The position numbers and the translations under genes are program-made. 7,770 bases of DNA from the NCBI GenBank assembly GCA_017543005.1, contig JAFWEA010000167.1:1-7770 (forward strand). The letters run 5' to 3'. Positions 1 to 6,182 of this stretch are shown piece by piece. The stretch's first letter is position 1, and every line of letters begins with the position of its first letter. The notes under the pieces are model-generated. The model was not told where the DNA came from and did not search any database. It was given only the letters and a program-made list of their open reading frames with translations. The stretch is from Solobacterium sp. (lineage in GTDB: Bacteria > Bacillota_I > Bacilli_A > Erysipelotrichales > Erysipelotrichaceae).

Positions 1-2016
1 ACCGCCGCAGAGTTCCTTGGAGAAGTCACCCATTGTGACAACTCTGACCTTGTCGCCGTACTTTTCGTCGAACAGCGCAATGGCACCCGAGTTCTTTGCC
101 GAATCAATATCCATGACTTCGGTGGTGACCGGAGCGCCGGCAGCGATCATCTCATTGACCCGGTGTTCGATGGCATGCAGCTCATCGTCCGTGACCTTCT
201 GGTAATGGGTGAAGTCAAAGCGGGCATAGTCCGGACCGCAGAACGAGCCGGCCTGCTGGACATGGTCGCCGATGATGCTCTTGAGGGCAGCCTGCAGCAG
301 GTGCAGGGAGCTGTGGCTGGCGCGGGTCTTTTCCCGGCGTTCAAAGTCATAGGTTCCTTCAACGATGTCATCCAGCTTCAGGGAGCCTTCCTTGACAACG
401 ATGTGGTGCAGGTGCTGGGCATGCGGGGCCTTCTTGACTTCGGTGACCTCGGCCTTGAAACCGTCATTCCAGAGACAGCCGGTATCATAGATCTGGCCGC
501 CGGATTCGGCATAGAAGCAGGTCTCGCTGAGAATGACATCACCTTCATCGGTGATCACATCGGTCTTGACGCCGTCCTTGAACAGGCCGATGACCTTGCC
601 CTTGCAGTTTCTGTCGGTATAGCCGGTGAATTCGGATGCTTCGACGAAATCCATCAGATCCTTGGACTGGGAACCCATGGACTGTTCATCGCTGCGGGCG
701 CCACGGGAACGTTCCTTCTGTTCCTGCATGGCCTTGTTGAAGCCTTCCATATCAACGGTGAAGCCGTTTTCTTCGGCGATTTCCGAAGTCAGTTCCTTCG
801 GGAAGCCATAGGTATCATAGAGCTTGAAGACGACATCACCCGGCAGTGTCTTGCTTTCGGCATGCTTCTTCAGTTCTTCATTCAGCAGGCTTTCACCGTT
901 GGTCAGCGTGCTGTGGAATGTTTCTTCCTCGGTCTTTACCTGACGGGCAACCAGATCGATCTTTTCCATCAGATACGGATAGTAATGTTTCATATTCTCG
1001 GCCACAACCGGTACGAGGGTGTACATGAAGCTGCCGGAAATACCGAGCTTGATGCCATAGCGGACTGCCCTTCTCAGGACCCGGCGCAGGACGTAGCCGC
1101 GGCCTTCATTGGAGAAGGAAGCACCGTCGGCCAGGGCAAAGGTAACTGTCCGGATATGGTCGGCAATGACCCGGTATGCCATCTTGTATTCCCGGTCGCT
1201 GTACGGATGCTTGGCCAGCTTTTCGATAGCGGCGATGATCGGCAGGAACAGGTCTGTGTCGAAGTTGGTTTCACCGCCCTGGATCAGGCAGGTCAGACGT
1301 TCGAGACCCATGCCGGTATCGATATTCTTCTGCGGCAGTTCCTTGTACTGGGTGCGCGGCATTTCATCCGGCTTGCAGTCATACTGGGAGAAGACGACAT
1401 TCCAGACTTCGATATAACGGTCATTTTCGATATCATCGAAGAACAGTTTCTCACCCAGACCCTGAGGGTCATACTTTTCCCCGCGGTCATAGAAGATTTC
1501 GCTGTCCGGGCCGCCCGGGCCTTCGCCGATTTCCCAGAAGTTGTCTTCCTTCTTGCAGATATGAGACGGATCAACATCGGTCTTGGTTGTCCAGATCCGG
1601 TAAGCCTCATGATCATCCGGATAGATGGTCACATACATCTTGCTCTTGTCAAAGCCGATCCATTCCGGGGAGGTCAGGAATTCCCAGGCCCACGGGATGG
1701 CTTCTTCCTTGAAGTAGTCACCGATGGAGAAGTTGCCGAGCATTTCAAAGAATGTGTGGTGCCGGGCTGTCTTGCCGACATTTTCGATATCGTTGGTACG
1801 AATCGACTTCTGGGCATTCGCAATGCGCGGGCACTGCGGCTTTTCCGTACCGTCAAAGTACTTCTTCAGCGGGGCAACGCCGGCGTTGATCCACAGCAGG
1901 GTCGGATCGTTGTGCGGAATCAGGGATGCACTCGGGAAAATCATGCTCCCCTTGGATGCGAAGAAATCCAGGAACATCTGCCGGATTTCATCGGAACTTA
2001 ACTGTTTCTGTGCCAT
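1..2016 (-). CDS. alaS: Alanyl-tRNA synthetase, 3' end cut by window edge
   Basis: Charges tRNA-Ala with alanine in the cytoplasm and hydrolyses mischarged Ser- or Gly-tRNA-Ala. The frame is open for 672 codons from ATG at 2016 to the window edge; the family is usually about 870-880 residues, so roughly 200 C-terminal residues are missing. Seen: class II catalytic core with TARHHTFFEMLGNF (from about residue 83) and motif 3 DTGMGLERL (233-241); the conserved block GASFSNEGRGYVLRR; the editing-domain motif CFYAESGGQ (500-508); the zinc-site HSSLH (H568, H572); and YGDKVRVV with ELCGG at the very end, C670 being the first residue of the CxxxH motif. The last His lies outside the window. AGGAGG at 2025-2030 sits 8 nt before the ATG and fixes the start. 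The gene is preceded by an Ala T-box. The frame avoids TTA, CTA and TCA codons, which opens a long antisense shadow ORF. Identification is essentially certain. Confidence 0.98.
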   Translation of the reverse strand, partial: MAQKQLSSDEIRQMFLDFFASKGSMIFPSASLIPHNDPTLLWINAGVAPLKKYFDGTEKPQCPRIANAQKSIRTNDIENVGKTARHHTFFEMLGNFSIGDYFKEEAIPWAWEFLTSPEWIGFDKSKMYVTIYPDDHEAYRIWTTKTDVDPSHICKKEDNFWEIGEGPGGPDSEIFYDRGEKYDPQGLGEKLFFDDIENDRYIEVWNVVFSQYDCKPDEMPRTQYKELPQKNIDTGMGLERLTCLIQGGETNFDTDLFLPIIAAIEKLAKHPYSDREYKMAYRVIADHIRTVTFALADGASFSNEGRGYVLRRVLRRAVRYGIKLGISGSFMYTLVPVVAENMKHYYPYLMEKIDLVARQVKTEEETFHSTLTNGESLLNEELKKHAESKTLPGDVVFKLYDTYGFPKELTSEIAEENGFTVDMEGFNKAMQEQKERSRGARSDEQSMGSQSKDLMDFVEASEFTGYTDRNCKGKVIGLFKDGVKTDVITDEGDVILSETCFYAESGGQIYDTGCLWNDGFKAEVTEVKKAPHAQHLHHIVVKEGSLKLDDIVEGTYDFERREKTRASHSSLHLLQAALKSIIGDHVQQAGSFCGPDYARFDFTHYQKVTDDELHAIEHRVNEMIAAGAPVTTEVMDIDSAKNSGAIALFDEKYGDKVRVVTMGDFSKELCGG

Positions 2017-2035
2017 GTTTTTTTCCTCCTGGAAT

Positions 2036-2063
2036 AAAAAATTCCTGCTCACATGAGCAGGAA
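2036..2063 (-). terminator. T-box intrinsic terminator before alaS
   Basis: A perfect 10-bp inverted repeat, TTCCTGCTCA (2063-2054) and TGAGCAGGAA (2051-2042), with a CA centre, is followed by six T residues (2041-2036). The 5' arm contains the TCCTG that the upstream T-box would otherwise pair with, so this is the off state of the riboswitch. No other terminator is visible after recD2, so it may also end read-through transcripts from recD2. Confidence 0.93.
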
Positions 2064-2243
2064 CGAATGACCGCGGTACCATCCTGTTTCGCATGCAGTG
2101 CATGCGCGCTTAATTATTCCTTAACGCAGAATCACGGCGGGGATTGGCCGCTCTCCGAAGGAGCTTCACATTTCCCTGTCCGGAAACTTGCACCGGCCGT
2201 TTCCTCTCTTCAGGCACAGGATGAAATGCTACTTATCTTCATC
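2036..2243 (-). promoter_or_regulatory. T-box riboswitch, tRNA-Ala responsive, controlling alaS
   Basis: This leader RNA senses uncharged tRNA-Ala and lets transcription read into alaS. Pairings seen by hand, reading the minus strand: stem I base GAAG (2240-2237) with CTTC (2160-2157); CATTTC (2228-2223) with GAAATG (2174-2169); CCTGT (2220-2216) with ACAGG (2179-2175); GGAAAC (2204-2199) with GTTTCC (2187-2182). AGAGAG (2209-2204) and a GGTG-containing apical loop match the conserved distal stem I elements. The specifier loop reads GAA-GCT-C, with the Ala codon GCU at 2164-2162. Stem III is CGCATGC-ACT-GCATGCG (2106-2090). The T-box sequence at 2088-2071 contains ACAGGATGGTACCGCGG. Its TGGT bulge would pair with an ACCA acceptor end, fitting discriminator A73 of tRNA-Ala. 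ACAGGA can pair with TCCTG downstream to form the antiterminator, competing with the terminator. Confidence 0.93.
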
Positions 2244-2259
2244 ACGGATTTATCCGTAT

Positions 2260-2289
2260 GTTATCACAATTGCTGCGGTAAGAAAAGAA
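2260..2289 (-). promoter_or_regulatory. Possible alaS promoter (weak match)
   Basis: Between the recD2 stop and T-box stem I, the minus strand has TGTGATAAC (2268-2260), which reads as an extended -10 element (TGn plus GATAAC, four of six consensus bases). The -35 region about 16-18 nt upstream is only a pyrimidine run (TTCTTT-like), a poor match. The position would put the RNA start just ahead of stem I, which is what a T-box needs. A short inverted repeat ACGGAT-AA-ATCCGT lies at 2257-2244, near the expected start. The support is mostly positional. Confidence 0.35.
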
Positions 2290-2294
2290 AAACT

Positions 2295-4496
2295 TTACAT
2301 GGCAAACGGATCGCTGAAAGCGGCAATGATCTTCTCTTTCAGGGTTGTATTCCGGCGGTGTCTTTCCAGTGTTTCCACGCCTTTCAGGAAGGCTCCTGCC
2401 TCCCCCAGAAGCACCAGTGACTGCCGGGCCCGGGTTACCCCGGTATAGATCAGATTGCGCTGCAGCATGATGCTGTGCTGCCAGGTGACGGGCATGACGA
2501 CAATCGGATATTCGCTGCCCTGCGACTTGTGAATGGAGATGCAGTAGGCCAGCGTGATGTTGTTGAAGGTATCCGGGGTGTATTCCACATAGATGCCGTC
2601 GAAATTGACGACGATGACCGGTTTTCTGTTTTCTGTTTCCGAAGCGTATTCAATCGTTTCGAGAATCCCGATATCGCCGTTATAGACATCATCATCCGGC
2701 TGGTTCTTCAGCTGCAGGATCTTGTCCCCTTCCCGGAAGGTCAGATAGCCGTGCTTCAGTTCGCGCTTGCGGCGGGACGGGCCGTTAAAGCATTCCTGCA
2801 GGGCGTTGTTGAGCACGTCGATGCCGGCCTTGCCGTTATACATCGGGGCAATGACCTGTACATCATTCATCTCATAGCCTTTATCAAGAGCCGACTGCAC
2901 AACCTTCAGGACCTGGTCCCGGATCGTACCGGTCCGGTTTTCCAGAAAGACAACATCATTGTGATAGCGGGCAAAATCGACATCCCCGTTATGGATATCA
3001 TGGGCCAGACTGATGACATCACTGCCCTCTTTCTGCCGGTAGATATAGTTCAAGCGGGCCAGCGGGAACATGTCGGCCGCGATCAGATCCCGCAGCACAC
3101 TGCCCGGGGAAACCGACGGCAATTGATCCTCATCACCGATGATGCAGATCTTGCGGACATGCCGGCAGGCTTTCAGCAGGTTGTAAAACAGCCAGTCATC
3201 GACCATGGAAAACTCATCGACAATAAGCAGATCCGTCATGACCGGATCCTCTTCGTTCTTGCCGAAGGTATTGGTTTCCAGATCCCAGCGCAGCAGTGAA
3301 TGCACGGTAAATGTTTCGGTTTCCGTCAGTTCGGAAAGCCGCTTGGCAGCCCGGCCGGTCGGTGCGGCACAGACGATGGTGCTGCCCGGATACAGCATCC
3401 GGTACAGGTCAACCATGGCCCTGACCACGGTGGTCTTGCCGGTGCCCGGTCCGCCGGTCAGAATGACAAACGGATCCGTGAAGAACTGCTCAATGGCGCT
3501 GATCTGGTCTTCATCGTAGGTAATGCCGAGCTCCTTCTGCATCTGGTCGAGATATTCATGCAGAAGGTTCGGATCAACCGGTTCGCTGTCCTGGTACGGG
3601 AAGCCGACCAGAAAGGAACTGATGCCGGTTTCCGCTTCATGCTGGGTCACGGGATAAATACGGTTCTCCTCCCGGACCAGCTGATGATGCAGCAGTGTTT
3701 CCTGCAGCAGACCCTCAAAATCAGCGTCGATATCAGGCGTTTCCTTGCGGAAGCGTTCTTTCAATAGTTCGATATCAGCCCAGCTGTCACCCCGGGCCAC
3801 ACAGAGATCCATGCACAGTGAAATCAATAGCGCATACAGCCGCCGTTCGTCGTCCTTTGCAAAGCCCAGGCTCATGGCCATCGCATCGGCAGTCTTGAAA
3901 CCGAAGCCGTCACATTCCTCAATGACCCGGTACGGATTTTCCTTCAGTTTGCTGAGGGCTTCCTTGCCATAGGCCCGGTTCAGCCGGATCAGATTGCGGA
4001 TGCCGACGCCGTGGACATTGAGAAAACGGACCAGTTCACTCATGCCGTCTTCTTCCGCCCGGATGCCGTCATAGATGACTTTTGCCTTATCGGCAGACAG
4101 TCCCGGGACAGTATAGAGAACATGATCATCCTCACGGATCAGCTGCAGGCAGTCTTCGCCCAGCAGGTCCACGATCTTTTCGGCAGTCTTGCGGCCGATG
4201 CCGGCAAACTGCACCCCGGACAGGTATCGGATCACACCTTCCCGCTCTTCCGGCAGCTGCTTTTCCAGGGAACTGATCTGAAACTGCATGCCGTAGCGCG
4301 GATGCTCCCCGTACTGGCCGGTAAACCGGTAAAGAATATCCGGTTCCACTTCCGGAATGATCCCGGTCGCCGTTATGGTCTTTTCCTGGGAATCGTTGAT
4401 CCGGATGCGCAGAACGGTATAAAAAGTCGCATCATTGCGATAGACAATGTATGTGACTTTGCCGGTAAAAGATGTCAGTTCCTCTGTTTCACTCAT
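2295..4496 (-). CDS. recD2: RecD2-type ATP-dependent 5'-3' DNA helicase
   Basis: A 733-residue SF1B helicase. RecD2 proteins unwind DNA 5' to 3' and act in repair and replication-fork maintenance without RecBC. Seen in order: an N-terminal OB-like region (FTGKVTYIVYRNDATF); helix-hairpin-helix repeats (FAGIGRKTAEKI, VHGVGIRNL, CDGFGFKTADAMAMSLG) up to about residue 215; Walker A GGPGTGKTT (348-356); APTGRAAKRL; Walker B with D427-E428 in LLIVDEFSMVD; GDEDQLPSV (454-462); YIYRQ; motif V ISIHKSQG (653-660); motif VI YTGVTRARQSL (684-694). The length fits the family (about 715-800). The long N-terminal HhH region marks RecD2 rather than RecD of RecBCD. The ATG directly follows the mnmA TGA with no gap. 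AAGGA at 4508-4504, inside the mnmA end, provides the ribosome site, so translation is probably coupled. Confidence 0.95.
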   Translation of the reverse strand: MSETEELTSFTGKVTYIVYRNDATFYTVLRIRINDSQEKTITATGIIPEVEPDILYRFTGQYGEHPRYGMQFQISSLEKQLPEEREGVIRYLSGVQFAGIGRKTAEKIVDLLGEDCLQLIREDDHVLYTVPGLSADKAKVIYDGIRAEEDGMSELVRFLNVHGVGIRNLIRLNRAYGKEALSKLKENPYRVIEECDGFGFKTADAMAMSLGFAKDDERRLYALLISLCMDLCVARGDSWADIELLKERFRKETPDIDADFEGLLQETLLHHQLVREENRIYPVTQHEAETGISSFLVGFPYQDSEPVDPNLLHEYLDQMQKELGITYDEDQISAIEQFFTDPFVILTGGPGTGKTTVVRAMVDLYRMLYPGSTIVCAAPTGRAAKRLSELTETETFTVHSLLRWDLETNTFGKNEEDPVMTDLLIVDEFSMVDDWLFYNLLKACRHVRKICIIGDEDQLPSVSPGSVLRDLIAADMFPLARLNYIYRQKEGSDVISLAHDIHNGDVDFARYHNDVVFLENRTGTIRDQVLKVVQSALDKGYEMNDVQVIAPMYNGKAGIDVLNNALQECFNGPSRRKRELKHGYLTFREGDKILQLKNQPDDDVYNGDIGILETIEYASETENRKPVIVVNFDGIYVEYTPDTFNNITLAYCISIHKSQGSEYPIVVMPVTWQHSIMLQRNLIYTGVTRARQSLVLLGEAGAFLKGVETLERHRRNTTLKEKIIAAFSDPFAM

Positions 4497-5642
4497 TCAG
4501 TTTTCCTTCATATAGTTCCGGATCTTTTCCATCAGATCCTGATCCTTCTGATAAACCGTATCAATGGTGCCGGAAGCGATCAGGATATCATCCTTGTAGA
4601 AGACTGCTTCCTGGCCGGGGGTAATTCCTTCATAGCCATCGGGATACAGTACCGTCAGGGTTCCGTCCGCATTCTTGATCAGGGTGACGGGCCGGTCCGG
4701 CTGACGGTAGCGGAACTTGGCCATGCATTCGCATTTGTTCTCGAAATCATCCAGCAGGTTGACTTCCGTCACCAGACACCGGTCAGAGCGCAGCCACTGG
4801 TTCCGGCCGGCTTCATCGGTGACATACAGTTCGTTCTTTTCGATATCCTTGCCGCAGACGTAATATGGCCCGGTACCGCCGATATCCAGCCCCTTGCGCT
4901 GACCGATCGTATAGTAGAACACGCCCTGATGACGTCCGACAATTGTTTTATTCGCAAGAAAAACGATATTGCCGTCCTTCATCGGCAGATAATTCTTCAG
5001 AAATTCACGGAAATTGCGTTCCCCGATAAAGCAGATGCCGGTGGAATCCTTCTTGGCCGCAACCGGCAGATTCAATTCGGCGGCGATGCGGCGAATCTCC
5101 GGCTTAGTCAAATGACCGAGCGGGAACAGGACATGATCCAGCACTTCCCGGCGGATCTGGCACAGGAAATACGACTGATCCTTGTTCCGGTCATCTGCCT
5201 TCATCAGCACGGCATGCCCGTCTCTTTCCCCGATGCGGGCATAATGGCCGGTGGCCAGGGTCTCAAATCCCTTGGTCCGGGCAAATTCCAGGAAATGATC
5301 AAATTTGATATAGCGATTGCAGAGAATATCCGGATTCGGGGTCCTGCCCTTCCGGTATTCCTTCAGGAAGGTCTGAAACACTTCCTGCCAGTATTCTTCA
5401 ATGAAGTCGATCCGCAGCAGTTCCAGCCCGAGCGCATCCGCAACCAGCTTGGCGTCGTTGTAGTCCTTTTCCTGCGTGCAGACCGGATCATCAAGGGTGG
5501 GATTGCCGAGAATGTCATCATTGGCGGCAGAGTCCCAGTTGCGCATGAAAGCACAGGTGACATCGTATCCCTGTTCTTTCAGCAGCCATGCAGCGACGGC
5601 GCTGTCAACACCGCCGGATAATCCGACCAGTACTTTTTTCAT
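4497..5642 (-). CDS. mnmA: tRNA-specific 2-thiouridylase MnmA
   Basis: ATP-dependent enzyme that places sulfur on C2 of the wobble uridine (U34) of Lys, Glu and Gln tRNAs, using persulfide from a cysteine desulfurase. With the start at 5642 it has 381 residues, normal for the family. Seen: PP-loop SGGVDS (9-14) for ATP; the nucleophile region NPDILCNRYIKFD with C108; TGHYARI; the second catalytic cysteine C204 in GICFIGERNF; then KGLDIGGTGPYYV and a C-terminal beta-barrel region. C108 and C204 correspond to the C102/C199 pair of E. coli MnmA. The start is uncertain. ATG at 5642 gives the usual MKKVLVGLSGG but has no Shine-Dalgarno sequence. The in-frame ATG at 5672 adds ten residues and has AAGG 5 nt upstream, next to the spx stop. 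The frame also stays open to 5834, but that part overlaps the spx gene. The stop abuts recD2. Confidence 0.95.
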   Translation of the reverse strand: MKKVLVGLSGGVDSAVAAWLLKEQGYDVTCAFMRNWDSAANDDILGNPTLDDPVCTQEKDYNDAKLVADALGLELLRIDFIEEYWQEVFQTFLKEYRKGRTPNPDILCNRYIKFDHFLEFARTKGFETLATGHYARIGERDGHAVLMKADDRNKDQSYFLCQIRREVLDHVLFPLGHLTKPEIRRIAAELNLPVAAKKDSTGICFIGERNFREFLKNYLPMKDGNIVFLANKTIVGRHQGVFYYTIGQRKGLDIGGTGPYYVCGKDIEKNELYVTDEAGRNQWLRSDRCLVTEVNLLDDFENKCECMAKFRYRQPDRPVTLIKNADGTLTVLYPDGYEGITPGQEAVFYKDDILIASGTIDTVYQKDQDLMEKIRNYMKEN

Positions 5643-5651
5643 AATATGATC

Positions 5652-5657
5652 ATTATA
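5652..5657 (-). promoter_or_regulatory. TATAAT box, possible -10 of an mnmA-recD2 promoter
   Basis: A perfect TATAAT on the minus strand ends 9 nt before the ATG at 5642. RNA synthesis from it would begin about 2-3 nt before that ATG, giving an almost leaderless message. No TTGACA-like -35 is seen at 16-18 nt, where the hairpin sequence lies instead, and the TG is adjacent rather than one base away. It may be a chance match. Confidence 0.3.
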
Positions 5658-5662
5658 CAGAA

Positions 5663-5684
5663 AATAAGGCATTTCTGCCTTATT
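5663..5684 (-). terminator. Hairpin at the spx/mnmA junction, possible weak terminator
   Basis: The perfect 9-bp stem AATAAGGCA (5684-5676) and TGCCTTATT (5671-5663) encloses a GAAA tetraloop and is followed by TT then CTG. It includes the spx stop codon (5682-5680). Only three G-C pairs and a short T run make it a weak terminator. The upstream candidate mnmA ATG (5672-5670) lies across the loop and 3' arm, so it could instead mask that start. The structure is clear; its role is inferred. Confidence 0.5.
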
Positions 5685-6123
5685 CCTTTGTGATTTCTTC
5701 TGCCGCTCTGACCAGACCGCAGCCGTCCCATCCCGGGCAGCCGTCTTCACAGCATTCACTGACCCCGCGCAGCTGTTCCGGAACAAACATGGAGACTTCT
5801 TCCGAATCATAGCCAACCTGGAAACTCTTTTCATCCAGGATGATCGGCCGCTTGAGCACGCTCGGATTGGCCTTGATGAAGCCGATCAGTTCATCTGTGG
5901 ACATCTCATCGATATCGATCTTGTTTTCCTGAATGATCTTCGAGCGCTTGGAAACGATATCATCCGTACCGTTTTCACTGCGCATGAGCAGATGTTTGAT
6001 TTCCGTGTCATTCAGGAGAACCTTGAAAATATTCTTCTCGACAAACGGGATATTGCGGTCTTTGAGCCACTGTTTGACTTTGCGGCAGCCGGAGCAGCCC
6101 GGCGATGTATATACAACGATCAA
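5680..6123 (-). CDS. spx: Spx/MgsR-family RNA polymerase-binding redox regulator
   Basis: Spx proteins bind the RNA polymerase alpha C-terminal domain and switch transcription under thiol or oxidative stress; they have an ArsC/thioredoxin-like fold. With TTG at 6123 the protein has 147 residues and aligns from the first residue with B. subtilis Spx: MIVVYTSPGCSGCRKVKQWL, with the CxxC redox switch at C10 and C13. Gly52 (NGTDDI), Arg60 and Arg92 (KRPIILDE, then FQVGY) also fall at the Spx positions. GTG at 6132 is possible (150 residues), but AGAAGGTG (6137-6130) would overlap it and is well spaced for the TTG. The C-terminus is about 15 residues longer than Spx and holds four extra cysteines (C124, C125, C129, C135). 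It lies 33 nt after mgtE, so co-transcription is likely. MgsR is the main alternative name; the family assignment is firm. Confidence 0.88.
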   Translation of the reverse strand: MIVVYTSPGCSGCRKVKQWLKDRNIPFVEKNIFKVLLNDTEIKHLLMRSENGTDDIVSKRSKIIQENKIDIDEMSTDELIGFIKANPSVLKRPIILDEKSFQVGYDSEEVSMFVPEQLRGVSECCEDGCPGWDGCGLVRAAEEITKE

Positions 6124-6129
6124 AACGGT

Positions 6130-6137
6130 CACCTTCT
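6130..6137 (-). promoter_or_regulatory. Ribosome binding site that decides the spx start
   Basis: AGAAGGTG reads on the minus strand 6 nt before TTG at 6123. It overlaps the alternative GTG start at 6132-6130, which therefore has no usable site of its own. The TTG choice also aligns the protein with Spx from residue 1. Confidence 0.65.
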
Positions 6138-6153
6138 TTTACTATTTGTTAAT

Positions 6154-6182
6154 ATTCTATAACCCCAGAAGCATTGTTGCAA
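6154..6182 (-). promoter_or_regulatory. Possible spx promoter inside the mgtE end
   Basis: TTGCAA (6182-6177) and TAGAAT (6159-6154) are separated by 17 nt on the minus strand. The -10 box matches five of six consensus bases and its TAG is the mgtE stop codon. A start near 6147 would leave a leader of about 24 nt before the TTG. This would let spx respond separately from mgtE; the call rests on consensus matching only. Confidence 0.4.

Noticed and set aside
163..2001. 612-codon plus-strand ORF
   Set aside because: It lies in antisense register with alaS, whose motifs are unmistakable. The product is repetitive in Ile, Gly, Asp and Phe with no recognised domain, as expected for a reverse-frame shadow.
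2244..2257. Inverted repeat ACGGAT-AA-ATCCGT before T-box stem I
   Set aside because: It could be an operator or a 5' hairpin, but it is short, has a loop of two bases, and no regulator is implied. It is noted only with the promoter entry.
1926..2420. Plus-strand ORFs across the alaS leader
   Set aside because: They cross the T-box and its terminator, whose paired structure explains the sequence better, and they run into alaS and recD2 antisense.
4011..5621. 536-codon plus-strand ORF
   Set aside because: Antisense to recD2 and mnmA in the same codon register; no domain recognised and no ribosome site sought by a conserved start.
4497..5834. Long 445-codon version of mnmA starting at 5834
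   Set aside because: The extra N-terminal residues come from the out-of-frame overlap with the spx gene. MnmA normally starts shortly before the PP-loop, so 5642 (or at most 5672) is the start.
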